This document shows positions 21,826-32,377 of a stretch of 64,000 bases of DNA, in pieces (within the stretch, counting starts at the first letter, position 1; each line of letters starts with the position of its first letter). Under the pieces are notes generated by a model that was not told the origin of the DNA, did not search any database, and saw only the letters and a program-made list of their open reading frames with translations. The position numbers were made by a program, and so were the translations under genes. Source of the DNA: Axinella damicornis (lineage: Eukaryota; Porifera; Demospongiae; Axinellida; Axinellidae); the NCBI GenBank assembly GCA_963931865.1, contig OZ007516.1, forward strand, positions 11,830,613 to 11,894,612. Reading direction: 5' to 3'.

Positions 21826-22571
21826 TTAACCCTTTATGCCCATTTGACGTCTATGGACGTCATTTTGACCCTATGCACTCATAGGGCTTCTCGTCAGTCC
21901 AAAAAGAGACCATAGAGTCTTCAGAGAGCCTAGGGACAATTTTGAGGGACGACCCCCAAAATTTTGGTCAGATTTCGGCGCGCCCTCCCCACTAAACGAA
22001 AGGCAGGGGGGTTTTGAAAGGGGGGGCGGGGGGGCACCCCTTCGCGTGTCGTGGGCGTTTTTTGATTTTAATGAGATTCATTGGCCCGAGGATTTTTGAT
22101 TTTAATGATATTCACAGACCCCACCCAGGACCTCAAGAAAACATGCAAATTGGTGGTGTAAGGTGTGCCATCAGTCAGATCTGGCCCAAGTTTAGGGAAA
22201 TGCTGGGCGAAAATCCGGCTGACATCCACCTTTGACCTGCGATTTCTGGCCTTGTGGGGGGTCATGAATATCATTAACTCTGCACACGAAGTGCACATTT
22301 ATGTGCACACGCAATTGTCGAAGTGCTTCATGTAACAGCAAGCCACAGAAGCCACTACCTATGGCCTTATACGGAAGGTAGGGGCATCCCCTATCAATAC
22401 CTGGCTTCTGCTTATGGTGTTATCAAAACCGCAAAGTGCTTCAACCAGAAGTACACTGGCAAGTTATAAAAGCCGGAACGGGAAACGAAACGAAACGAAA
22501 CGAAACGAAACGAAACCGGAAACCACGCCCTACAATGAACACATGCATTGTTTCTCACTGCAACAGCACTA

Positions 22572-22872
22572 TAGCCTCGTTCCCAGGCCTTCTCATCCCA
22601 GCCACGGTTTGTCGCAGTACTCGTACAGGTTTGTCCCCACGTTAGTACTGCAAGCGACAAACGCTGGGGTGAGAAGGCCGACTTATTCACAGCTAGCACC
22701 CAAGCACATACTGAGACCACGGCATGCACAACCATCCTCGAGACTGCGATCTATCGGGGTCGAAGTCATCCAACCACATACGCGTAGTACTGACAGTCGT
22801 CGTATGCGAAACTAGCCTCGTTCCCAGGCTCCTCTCCAGTTTTTGAAGCTGGGAGGGAGCCTGGGAACGAGC
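22572..22872. repeat. Two hairpin elements inside the MULE
   Basis: 22572-22680: TAGCCTCGTTCCCAGGCC with arms carrying TTTGTCGCAGTACT / AGTACTGCAAGCGACAAA; the right terminus is lost. 22815-22872: TAGCCTCGTTCCCAGGCTCC with complement GGAGCCTGGGAACGAG. Both belong to the TAGYCTCGTKCCCAG family; no clean 9-bp duplication survives. Confidence 0.7.
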
Positions 22873-22940
22873 AAAACGGGAGTTCAACATACACATTGTT
22901 GCAAAGTGCCACAAAATATACAAAACCCCAAAAATGCACA

Positions 22941-24489
22941 TCACACACTTCCAAATGTCTCAAAAAAGAAGAGCCAGTGAGTTGGTAGAAGCTTCTCCTT
23001 GATTTCCTCTGGTATTTGAACATGAAGGGGGTTAAAGTTGGGAAAGTGAGCTTTAGGACAGTTAGGGTTGGCATGGTAATGAACGTTACTCAGTGAAGAA
23101 AGCTGTTGCCTACCATATACCACATTGTAGTACAGGTGCTGCTCCTTGTGGACCAAGCAGAGATCATGAGGAGGTGGAAGACACGATTTGCCATCAGAAG
23201 CACGTGCATAACCATCTCGGCAGCCAGCACAGACTTTTATTTGTGGTGTAAGGAATTTCAATTGGAATGGCTGGTTAGATGTGACTGTAGGAGGTGGTAA
23301 TGTCAGCTGAGACGGCAATATCTGAAGAGGTGAACACTGGTAGTTCAAGTTGCTGATTTGACCTGTGGAAACGAATGGTGATGACTGGGACATGAGCAGG
23401 GGGGACTGCCTGACTGCTTGAGGATTGGTCACATTATGCACAGACACAGGTTGAGACACACAATGCGACAAGACAGGAATTTGAGATGCAAGAGACGTCT
23501 GCAAGGTATTACGACTTAGAGGGTCTACATAACTTTCAACCTCCGGCTTCTTGCAATCAGATGGGCCCTTCCGCTTTGGATTACCCGGCTTTTTACCAAC
23601 ACCTTTGGGCTGATTGTGTGTACACACAGCTGTGTAGTTTCCTGAGACCTTTGATCTTCTGTACGAGGCTAAAAACTCATCCAAGCAGTCCCTTTTTTCA
23701 GCAACTGCCAGAACATGTGAGCAAAATTTCTGTGACTTCCAAGCCATACATGCCTCATCACACGCAACACTCCCGCTCTTTGTGGTTGAAACTATGTGAG
23801 GTTTACTTCCCGTTTCACTGGCAACACACATTGCATCAGACATACGTACCAGGAGCCATACAGATGCTGCCTGTTGTAGTCAACAGTTTCTCAGCCTTCC
23901 TCCACGTCCTTTCAAGTAGCTCGGGTGAAATAGTGGTGATTCCAGACTTCTCTGGGGGAATGGAGAGACGTTTGACGACCTCACCGGGTGGGATACCTCC
24001 CTCTGCAGAAGCGACTGTATCCGTCTCCACAGGTATGCAATGCATCCCAAAGACTTTACGTAGATGCTTCTGCCGTTGTTCACAGGACATCACGAACCAT
24101 TTGCTACTGCCGACATCAAGACATTTGTAGGTTGGCTTGAACTTGTATTCGCCCATCCCATATACTGCCTTTTCCACTTCTTCTGTCTGAGCATTCACAA
24201 GGTCAAACATATTGTTTGCTAACTGGACCCAACTTGACTGGCGATAATCAGCGTATGATTTTGCAACCTTATTCATGCTTTCATTTCTATTTGTCGTATG
24301 GGCTACTGGAGGAGAGCCTAATCCAGCTGATTCACGGACTGAGGCTATCATAGACACTTTCATATCTTCAACTTCATAATGCTTTATAATCTCGCTTGGA
24401 TTCTTAGGCGAAGGATCACACTTGATCTTAGGCTTTACTGGGGAGAAACTCAAATCATCACCTTCCCACACGAACTGCTGCTGGAGCAA
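22941..24489 (-). pseudogene. MULE transposase C-terminal part with SWIM zinc finger, frameshifted
   Basis: Upstream block 23836-24489 has TNRNESMNKVAKSYADYRQS and a C-terminal region ending SICMAPG. Downstream block 22941-23843 has CDEACMAWKSQKFCSHVLAV, a SWIM-like Cys/His motif (C..C...C.H) typical of MULE-derived proteins, and a low-complexity Ser/Pro/Gln tail. The blocks would be continuous (APG then MSDAM) if four bases were absent at TACGTA (23843-23848), so a 4-bp insertion breaks the frame. I see no DDE catalytic domain, so this copy is probably non-autonomous. Confidence 0.7.
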
Positions 24490-24496
24490 AGGTCTA

Positions 24497-24690
24497 TTAT
24501 CTCAGGTTGAATCTGTTGAGAGAGAAAAGACAAGCCCACAGTATGGGCCCACTTTTAATTGTGGAACACAGCCCACACACAGCACACACACACACAGCAC
24601 ACAGCACACAGCACACAGCACACAGCATGCATGCAACACACAGCATGCAACGAACACACACAGCACGCAACACAATAAACATACTCTGGC
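24497..24690. repeat. ACACAGC simple repeat in MULE
   Basis: CACACAGCA-type repeats; Cys/Val-rich frames on the minus strand are an artefact of it. Confidence 0.8.
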
Positions 24691-24769
24691 TTTCGAGACT
24701 GGCAGTGACTCACACAAAAGTACAATGCAGGGTAGCTAGCTAGCTAGCTACCTATACGAACTAACTTAC

Positions 24770-24925
24770 AGGTTTACTAGAGGTGGTAGATGGTAGATAG
24801 TACTTCCTTTGCGCCTGTGACGAAAAAAGCCTCTTTCTGGCCCTCTTCCGTTTCACGGTTGACAACAACAATTCAAGATCAGAATCACTAGAGGAAGATG
24901 TAGACGCAAACTTCGAAAGCGACAT
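24770..24925 (-). CDS. First exon of the MULE-encoded gene
   Basis: Opens with ATG at 24923-24925 (MSLSKFASTSSSSDSDLELL), continues through a basic stretch (STVKRKRARKRLFSS, nuclear-localisation-like) and ends at a GTAAGT donor (24764-24769). It starts about 60 bp inside the TIR, where a transposon gene is expected to start. How it joins to the 24489 block is not resolved. Confidence 0.45.
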
Positions 24926-25622
24926 TTTGAAGGAGCAGAACGCACACGAGGATAGCTTAGAAGTCTGCGCATGCGCGAAGGAGGGTGTGGTTTCCGGTTT
25001 CGTTTCGTTTCGTTTCGTTTCGTTTCGTTTCCCGTTCCGGCTTTTATAACTTGCCAAGTACACCGGTGTGTTGTCTATTGCGCAAAAATGGCTGCCAATG
25101 AGATGAGTGTTCCGTGCGTCAAGAAGTGATCGATGCGATCAGAGTTTTTCGCCCAGTCTGTAAATGCACAAGGCCGTCTCAACCACAGTTGCTCGGTTTC
25201 TCACCGTCTCAATCCCGGGTAGACATCCTGGTGGCTTGAACAGACCGAGGTATGGGCATGAATCAGCAAGGTAACGAGATAGCTACTCACAGCAGCTGTT
25301 AGAAGCTTTGGACTACTATTTAAGGCTCTCTTTGTGTCTAGCTACATCTAGCAAACAACACCTCAAGCATTTCAAGTAGCCAGAAGCGTTATCCAAGTGT
25401 AACTAACGCAAAACGCTTCGCAAATTAATTATGACGTCATTATTGTCGCGTGCAAAGTGTTAATGGTATTGCCAGAGGGGTCTCTCCATGTGTGCGGGCC
25501 CCACCAAGTTTTGCCACTGAGGAGCGAATGCTGTGGGAGAGGAGTACCTACGAAAGTGGTGTGCGCTGAATGCATGAAAATGTGTTGTCTTGGTAGGAAG
25601 AATTCGGTGGTTAAAGGGTTAA

Positions 25623-26354
25623 TTGGAACTTACTGCGATACTTAGCTTGCGCTACGGCGAGTCGCAGCCGGCGTTGCAACGGCTACCAGGAGTGCGGTTG
25701 CCCCTCGAAAAAAGCTTCCGTCATGCCCTGCACCTTGTGACAGCGCACCTCCACCGCCAGAATCAAGTTGATCACGCTCTTCCCACCAGAAATTTTTGGT
25801 TAGCGAGCTTATAAGTACACATTTCCCATACATTTCGCACGGCGTGCGCACGAGTATCCAGTAACCTTAATGAGACCTGAAGGTCAACTTTGCAGAGATG
25901 CCAACTACTTAGCAAGTAAATTAGTGAAATGTGCTGTGAAAATGCGTGAGATGGTGCTAGAATGCATGATGCATGCTACTGTAACAGCTCAAGAGTGCAC
26001 ACAGCAGTTCATTCCAGTTGCTGTTGCTTCATCAATTATTGCTTTTGTCCTTAGCAGAAGGCTCCACCAATCAACATTTTGCAGTTTGGCAAGGTGATAG
26101 CGCCTGCGTTTATCCTCTTCTATGCGGATCGACACAGGAAAGGAGTCCATTATGTCGCTCGAACTGCAGTCGTCCTTAACCTTGTCTCAAACAACCACGT
26201 GTTATGTATACGCACACCGTATTCCTAGGCCCCACCCACAAAATAAGCCTAAACGGCTAGCTATTAATGCGTGAGATTTGCTGTAGTAAGCGTGAGAGCG
26301 TGAGATTGCGCGCAATGCGTGAGAGTTGGCATGTCTGACTTTGACCAACCTCCT
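25623..26354. other. Right half of foldback element core and arm
   Basis: CTACCAGGAGTGCGGTTGCC end of the dimeric-repeat element (25683-25708), then the right foldback arm (GCATGACGGAAGCTTTT inverted at 25709-25725; ACCTTAATGAGACCTGA at 25862). A unit-1-specific stretch of about 430 bp (25885-26335) with repeated GCGTGAGA words interrupts the arm. No gene. Confidence 0.5.
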
Positions 26355-26470
26355 CTGTCATGACTGTCTGTTGCTATGTACTGTCACATGACTGTCTGTT
26401 GCTATGTACCGTCACATGACTGTCTGTTGCTATGTACCGTCACATGACTGTCTGTTGCTATGTACCATTG
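26355..26470 (+). repeat. 28-bp minisatellite, short allele
   Basis: About four units in plus orientation; the same position in unit 2 (39406-40395) has roughly 35. Confidence 0.85.
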
Positions 26471-26547
26471 CATGACTCTGCAGGCACCCAAAGTAGTGCA
26501 TGAATATATGAACATCTGGTTACTTACATGTTACTGTGTCCTTTTAG

Positions 26548-26775
26548 AAACGTTTGCTGGAAGGGCAGCAAGAATCTTTGGTCAAGAGGTGAGTGTTAGG
26601 CCTTGCCCAATTATGCCTGCATAGTTTTGAGCACAATAGAGTGATACAAAATGAACAACAGCAACCTTGGCGGACGTTGTTTCCTGCAGGCCCAAGCTTT
26701 CAGCAGATGTGGCCTACAAACATTCGTCTGTGGTGCCCAGGGATGCAGACGTGCAGAACCACAAGGTTTTTATGG
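26548..26775 (+). CDS. SUPT16H: SPT16 copy 1, two exons (middle-domain lead-in)
   Basis: Exons 26548-26588 and 26690-26775. Read together: KRLLEGQQESLVKR, PKLSADVAYKHSSVVPRDA, DVQNHKVFM. They match the human [31 protein letters not shown]...MKIYID region that leads into the SPT16 middle (PH-like) domain. Phase fits exactly with the previous exon (12455, phase 0) and the next (28688). The 14-kb intron between 12455 and 26548 contains both transposon nests. Confidence 0.85.
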
Positions 26776-26851
26776 GTAAGTAGGAAGATGTTTGCAGATG
26801 TACAACTTAGAGATGTTTGAAGTTCGTTAACATTGAAGCCAACAATCAGAT

Positions 26852-27365
26852 CATTACACTCCTGGTAGGGGAAAAATTGTGCCGCGTAAATAAATAATCT
26901 AACCTAATGTAAATAAATAAATAATTAACGTTTGACTACTTAGGAACGGCGCACAAAGATTCTGACTACACCGTCGTGATCGCTATCATGCACTGTCCTC
27001 ACCATACAATTTTGGTGCTGAAACTCACCTTGGTGCTGGAGATACAAGTGCTTTTGTGTCGCCGAGGCCGCCATTGCTCGATCGCTCTCTCCGACTTCCG
27101 GTGGCAGTACCGTTCTTAGGAAAGGCACACGAAGTTTCTGACCACACGGCCGTGATCGCTGTCGTTCACTGACGTTTATATGCCAAAACTCACCGTGCTG
27201 GCTAAGTTGTGAGTACTGTAATAATGTCTGTCTTCCTTTTGGCTGCCATTGCTCGCGATCGACTGAGCGCGGTTGCCACGTGGCATGTGCGTTAATTGGA
27301 ACTAACTGCTACGGCGAGTCGCAGCCGGCGTTTCAACGGCTACCAGGAGTGCGGTTGCCCCTCGA
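26852..27365 (-). mobile_element. CACTCCTGGTAG element with dimeric repeat core
   Basis: ACACTCCTGGTAGGGGAAAA at 26857 and CTACCAGGAGTGCGGTTGCC at 27341 bound a dimeric repeat (26940-27290) on the minus strand, as at 20888. Confidence 0.7.
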
Positions 27366-27430
27366 AATAAAATAATTATAAATTTATACGAGGGGCGACC
27401 GCACTCCTGGTAGCCGCAGTTAAACGGTAG
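27366..27430. repeat. Head-to-head end of a CACTCCTGGTAG element
   Basis: CGAGGGGCGACCGCACTCCT at 27399 is inverted relative to the end at 27341-27365, with an AT-rich 30-bp spacer. A near copy is at 41868-41965. Confidence 0.7.
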
Positions 27431-27484
27431 CACAAGCTAAGTGTGACAGTTCGTTCCAATTATCACACATCACGTGAGTACCGT

Positions 27485-28097
27485 TAGCGGGTTATTTTCG
27501 TGGGGTGCCAATTTTTGTTATTTTTGTGACTCATCGACAAGTCACGAAATTTTCCACCCACGAAAATTTTCAACCCATAACCGCACTCTGCAACACGTAG
27601 CTACATGTAGGTGCCGTCGTTCGAGTACACTGTACGGCTCTTCGTAGCTGTACCTGCGTGACTGCATCCTGTTGACAGTGTCCTCGATTGACAGGATCCT
27701 CTATCGTCCCTCGCGTTGTGATCGAATTGGACCATACTATTGGATAATTTATCTATGATTGGACCTGGACCCCGGCGATGAAAAACGAGGCCAGTAACTC
27801 TCGCCACAGTCAATCGATCAATACAGTTACCATTCTCGCATTAGCATGTTAGTTCTTCTCCAACACTGGCCTCCCACGTCTTTTACTGACGAAATAGCGT
27901 CGCACTCACGCTTTACATTGTACTTCGGCCATCAAATTGCAAACCACGTGTATATACTAATTTTCATATTACGTCATCCGCGCCAATAGCGCGCTAGCGC
28001 GAACGCGGGTGCCACGAATATTAGAACCACGAAAATTAATTCTGACGACCGTATCCAGCATTTCACGAAAATTTCCACCCACGAAAATAACCCGCTA
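27485..28097. mobile_element. TA-target MITE, TAGCGGGTTATTTTCGTGGG ends
   Basis: Inverted ends TAGCGGGTTATTTTCGTGGG (27485) and complement CCCACGAAAATAACCCGCTA (28078-28097), with several internal CACGAAAAT repeats. The TA at each edge suggests a Tc1/mariner-like TA target. No transposase. It also contains a minus frame of about 70 codons that matches nothing known. Confidence 0.75.
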
Positions 28098-28234
28098 TAT
28101 GGTACCATGATAGCTCTATATAGGGAAGAATATTTAGAGTGCTCTCAAGTACCAACTACAACCATTCATAGCCGCGTTGCAACCCCGGTTGCCACTCACC
28201 GTAGCATAAGATAAGTATTGCAATTCGTTCCAAT

Positions 28235-28610
28235 TAACGCACATGCCACGTGGCAACCACGCTCAGTCGATCGCGAGCAATGGCGACCAAAAGGAAGACA
28301 AGACATTATTACAGCACTCACAACTTAGCCAGCACGGTGAGTTTCGGCATGTAAGCGTCAGTGAACGACAGCCAACACGGCCGTGTGGTCTGAATCTTTG
28401 TGGGGCCTTCATAAGACTGTACTGGCAACCAACGTCGAAGAGAGCGATCGAGCAATGGCGGCCGACGACACAACAAAAGCACTTGTATCTCCATAACCAA
28501 GGTGAGTTTCAGCACCAAAATTGTACGGTTGTGTCACTGCATGACAGCGATCACGACGGTGTTGTCAGAATCTTTGTACGCCATCCCAATCACTCGAATG
28601 GGTTATTTAT
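28235..28610 (+). repeat. Dimeric repeat, opposite orientation
   Basis: Plus-strand copy of the dimeric core with frame GNHAQSIASNGDQKEDKTLL then HDSDHDGVVRIFV. Each half contains a GTGAGTTT splice-donor-like site (28339, 28501). Confidence 0.75.
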
Positions 28611-28687
28611 TATTTATTTATGCGGCACAATTTTTCCCCAACCAGGAGTGTGATATATATATATCCCTCTCATGCTTTACAATACAG

Positions 28688-29488
28688 ATAGACAGTACGA
28701 AGCAACTATTCTGCCAATCCATGGCATTGCAACTCCATTCCACATATCCACACTCAAGGTACGTGTATGTTACAGTCTCTGATTGTGTGAACTTGAACTT
28801 TGGACTCTGATCATTACTGTAGAACTGTAGAAGGGGGTGAAAGGGGAGTATGTGTACCTGAGAATCAACTTCTTCCACCCGGGAAGGTTGGTGGTGATCT
28901 CGTTCCCTCACCTTTTGAGACCGATTAACCCTAGTCTGTCTGTCTGTCTATCCATCCATCCAGTTCTTTGGGTCGGGTTGATGGCGTAGTCTTCCCAAAT
29001 CCTGAGGCAGCCTTTGTGAAGGAAGTGTAAGTTTCATCCTGCAGTTTTGATTTCCAGCTATACTTCTGAGTGATTTATTTTTCTTTTCCTCTTTTTCTTG
29101 CAGGTCGTTTCGAGCAAGCTCAAAGCATGGATCTGGGGCAGGGGAAGATGTCCAAAAGAGGTTCAAGACGAGGGAACAGGAGAAGAGGGAGCTGGAGGTG
29201 GGTGGGTCATGATCTTGTAATGATCATCAGTGGTTAGGTCATGTGATCCTGTGAAGTGGATCATGTGATCTTGCACATTGTAGTTGGTCATGTAACCTTA
29301 TGAACTCAAGATGTTTAGATCATGTGATCTTGAGCACTATAGCTGTGTGCAGTGAGAACAGGCATATACTTTATGTGTGCAGGGTTACGTAGAGCAGGAT
29401 ACGTACCCTTATCCTGAACACATCCAAAGGGAACCCACGGCTGAGGGACCTCTATATGCGGCCTGTCATCGGTTCCAGGAGAGTACAG
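28688..29488 (+). CDS. SUPT16H: SPT16 copy 1, five exons (middle domain, first half)
   Basis: Exons 28688-28758 (DRQYEATILPIHGIATPFHI), 28831-28886 (KGEYVYLRINFFHPG), 28964-29026 (LGRVDGVVFPNPEAAFVKE), 29104-29197 (SFRASSKHGSGAGEDVQKRF, then KTREQEKRELE) and 29383-29488. They follow human SPT16 closely (IMPVFGIATPFHI, YTYLRINFYCPG, FPNPEATFVKE, VQKRYKTREAEEKEKE). The last exon gives GYVEQD and then LILNTSKGNPRLRDLYMRPV in a different frame: a 4-bp insertion at TACGTA (29400-29405) separates them. Using the AG at 29391-29392 as acceptor makes a 96-bp exon in phase (SRIRTLILN...). The exon at 29104 is intact here but broken in copy 2. Confidence 0.85.
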
Positions 29489-29779
29489 GTAATCTTGTGT
29501 TTGCCAGTGATAACTAGCTTACTAGTGAAAGATTACTAGAAAAGGATTACTAGAGATAACTGGAGATTACTAGGTGTTACTTTAACAGTGGGTCTGTCGT
29601 GGGCTCTAGCTGGGGGTAACGAGTGCATGCCATGTGATCCAGATTATGTAGACATTAATAATGATGTGATTTGGATCACACATGCTTGTGTGATCTAGTC
29701 CGGCCTGATCGGCCGGTGTGATCCTCATCATACCTGTAGTGTCCAGGATTGTACTGTTACCCTTCAAGATGGTTCGAAT

Positions 29780-30404
<625 letters not shown>

Positions 30405-30926
30405 GTAAGACTATCTTTGAGCCTGGCAACCGGTTAGTGGGTGTGATAACCTGTTGAGCGGTCGTTGAAACACCTACTCATTGTAGTAGTGCTCCTCATG
30501 CAGTTATGATAGTCTAGTTGATTCTTGGACCTTAATTCCCACCACCAGTTTGATGGAGGGAGGGGCTGGTACATATTATCACATTAATTACCCCGTGCGT
30601 GCATGCGCGAAGCGGGGTTAAGCAATCGGTTTTGTCCGTCTGTCAGCCGGAAAAAATTGAAATCTCGCGATGTGCATTGTTAGACAATTGCTAAACCCCA
30701 CAAAAAGATTGCAATAGAAAATTAAAAAGCGTTTGTGTACCTGATAGCTACCATACCGCTTGAATTCGTTGCATACTCCAGCTCTTTCTTATTAAACGTC
30801 GGCCATTTTTACGGTCTGCAACTCAAATAGGAAGTGCGCTTCAATTCGAAATGTTAGTAGCTTTTTCCACTCGGCAGACTGGTTTCTGGAAGAAAACTGC
30901 AGCGGGAGTACCCCTACCCCTACACG
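30405..30926. other. End of unit 1 and inter-unit sequence
   Basis: Unit 1 similarity ends near 30578. From about 30590 comes ATTACCCCGTGCGTGCATGC with AGCGGGGTTAA, resembling a transposon end. No gene recognised up to 30926. Confidence 0.5.
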
Positions 30927-31124
30927 CCAGTATTGGCTCCCAACCCTGGTTTCATGATGTCCACTAGAATTGGATTGACCAATCCCAGAATGGGCGGGCT
31001 TGATGGCAATTTCAGCCCAAGGCTGATGCCTCCGATGGAACCCGGGCAGTCGAGTCTTGGTGCTGGTATGGGAATCGGGCTCAGTGGAATGCAGGATGCA
31101 GGCAACAGAATGGGAGACCTGGGG
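30927..31124 (+). CDS. Met/Gly-rich exon-like fragment at the duplication junction
   Basis: Plus frame LAPNPGFMMSTRIGLTNPRM, GGLDGNFSPRLMPPMEPG, LGAGMGIGLSGMQDAGNRMG. The regular Met/Gly/Pro composition looks like a low-complexity coding exon (as in some hnRNP or other RNA-binding proteins), not random sequence. Upstream is a possible acceptor (CACGCCAG, 30931). It stops exactly where unit 2 begins, so it is probably a truncated fragment of another gene. Function unknown. Confidence 0.35.
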
Positions 31125-31479
31125 GTCGGACCACTGATGCTGAAAGGTCGAAAACTCACTTAACACATGGTCACTGACTGTTTGACGTAGTATTCTGCTG
31201 CAATCACGTTACTGAGTTGATCGCACACCCCTAGAGGCCGTTTCGGTATGTTTAATTGTAACCTTGGGTCAGGTCCTTTTGGTGTACAAGTATTTGGTAT
31301 TCAGATACATGGTCTGTCCTTGTCTAGTCTTTGTTCCAGACCCAACCAACCCCAGCACGGATTGCTTTTAATATCTGCACCCGATATATACTCTGGATGA
31401 AAGGTCTGGGTACGGGACGACTGCTTGTCATTCTGGGTGTATCATTGTTCGATGATTTGTGCCCTTTTTGTTGCTGCAG

Positions 31480-31666
31480 GTTTGTGACTGGTATTGAGTT
31501 CCAAGAGGGGTCCCTCCTGATCAACCCGAAGTGTCCTCTGCGGGCCCAGAAGGGGATGGTGTTCAATGTGAATGTTGGATTTGCTGGTCTTTCAAACCCT
31601 TCGGCCGATGACCAAGCTGGGAGATCCTACTCTCTGTTTGTTGGGGACACTGTGCTTGTTGGAGAG
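31480..31666 (+). CDS. SUPT16H: SPT16 copy 2, peptidase-like domain exon
   Basis: Twin of 9778-9964: FVTGIEFQEGSLLINPKCPL and SYSLFVGDTVLVGE. Open, with intact splice sites. It has FQEG where copy 1 has FREE; the family consensus is FREG, so each copy has changed at a different site. Confidence 0.85.
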
Positions 31667-32377
31667 GTGGGGTGGGATGGGTGGAGTGTGGGAAAGGTGC
31701 AGGTGGGAGGGGTGGAATTTTGGAAGGGTATTGGAGAGGTACATGTGGCATTGTGGGAGGTGCAGGTGGGAGGGGTGGGATGTTGGAGGAGTATAGGAGA
31801 GGTGCAGGCGGGAGGGGTGGGATGTTGGAGGAGTATAGGAGAGGTGCAGGTGGGAGGGGTGGGATGTTGGAGGAGTATAGGAGAGGTGCAGGTGGGAGGG
31901 GTGGGATGTTGGAGGAGTATAGGAGAGGTGCAGGCGGGAGGGGTGGGATGTTGGAGGAGTATAGGAGAGGTGCAGGTGGGAGGGGTGGGATGTTGGAGGA
32001 GTATAGGAGAGGTGCAGGCGGGAGGGGTGGGATGTTGGAGGAGTATAGGAGAGGTGCAGGTGGGAGGGGTGGGATGTTGGAGGAGTATAGGAGAGGTGCA
32101 GGTGGGAGGGGTGGGATGTTGGAGGAGTATAGGAGAGGTGCAGGCGGGAGGGGTGGGATGTTGGAGGAGTATAGGAGAGGTGCAGGTGGGAGGGGTGGGA
32201 TGTTGGAGGAGTATAGGAGAGGTGCAGGCGGGAGGGGTGGGATGTTGGAGGAGTATAGGAGAGGTGCAGGCGGGAGGGGTGGGATGTTGGAGGAGTATAG
32301 GAGAGGTGCAGGTGGGAGGGGTGGGATGTTGGAGGAGTATAGGAGAGGTGCAGGTGGGAGGGGTGGGATGTTGGAGG
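31667..32377 (+). repeat. 42-bp intronic minisatellite, long allele
   Basis: About fifteen copies of the unit seen at 9965-10265, differing mostly by a C/T at one position (GCAGGCGGG vs GCAGGTGGG). Starts at the splice donor of the preceding exon. The long frames of 287-349 codons across it, on both strands, are not genes. Confidence 0.9.

Larger units (their letters stand above)
22457..25056 (-). mobile_element. MULE DNA transposon, TIRs of about 70 bp, 7-8 bp TSD
   Basis: Inverted ends TGGCAAGTTATAAAAGCCGG followed by five to six ACGAA/AAACG repeats and ACCGGAAACCACGCCC. Flanked by AGTACAC (22450-22456, 25057-25063; 8 bp if one more A is counted). Encodes a C-terminal MULE transposase fragment on the minus strand. 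Long TIRs plus a 7-9 bp duplication fit Mutator-like elements. Confidence 0.85.
22278..25459. mobile_element. Nested TTAA element containing a MULE
   Basis: Flanked by TTAA on both sides (22274-22277, 25460-25463) within the split MITE; the uninterrupted MITE reads ATCATTAACGGTATTGCC at 1971. Ends CTCTGCACACGAAG and CGCGTGCAAAGTG are weakly inverted. Apart from the MULE it encodes nothing recognisable. Confidence 0.7.
21826..25622. mobile_element. TTAA MITE (second copy), split by nested insertion
   Basis: TTAA duplications at 21826-21829 and 25619-25622. Left part 21826-22277 and right part 25460-25622 match 1528-2137. The empty site is seen at 39086 (GTGCGTTAATTGGAACTTAC), confirming the insertion point. 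Confidence 0.85.
20580..26470. mobile_element. Foldback-type element in unit 1, interrupted by nested transposons
   Basis: Left arm from GACAGAGGAGGTTGGCCAAA and right arm ending TTTGACCAACCTCCTCTGTC (about 26340-26360) are inverted. The 28-bp minisatellite lies outside each arm in opposite orientation. The arms include GTCTCATTAAGGTTACGGGA and complement. The core holds the dimeric repeat and its TIR element. Compared with the uninterrupted copy in unit 2 (38225-40395), the right half is broken by the TTAA MITE and its nested contents (21826-25622). Confidence 0.7.

Noticed and set aside
22572..22680. rRNA or tRNA gene suggested by the strong hairpin
   Set aside because: The stem belongs to the TAGYCTCGTKCCCAG hairpin family and has no tRNA features.
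23486..24130. 214-codon plus-strand frame
   Set aside because: Antisense of the MULE transposase region, which has the recognisable SWIM motif on the minus strand.
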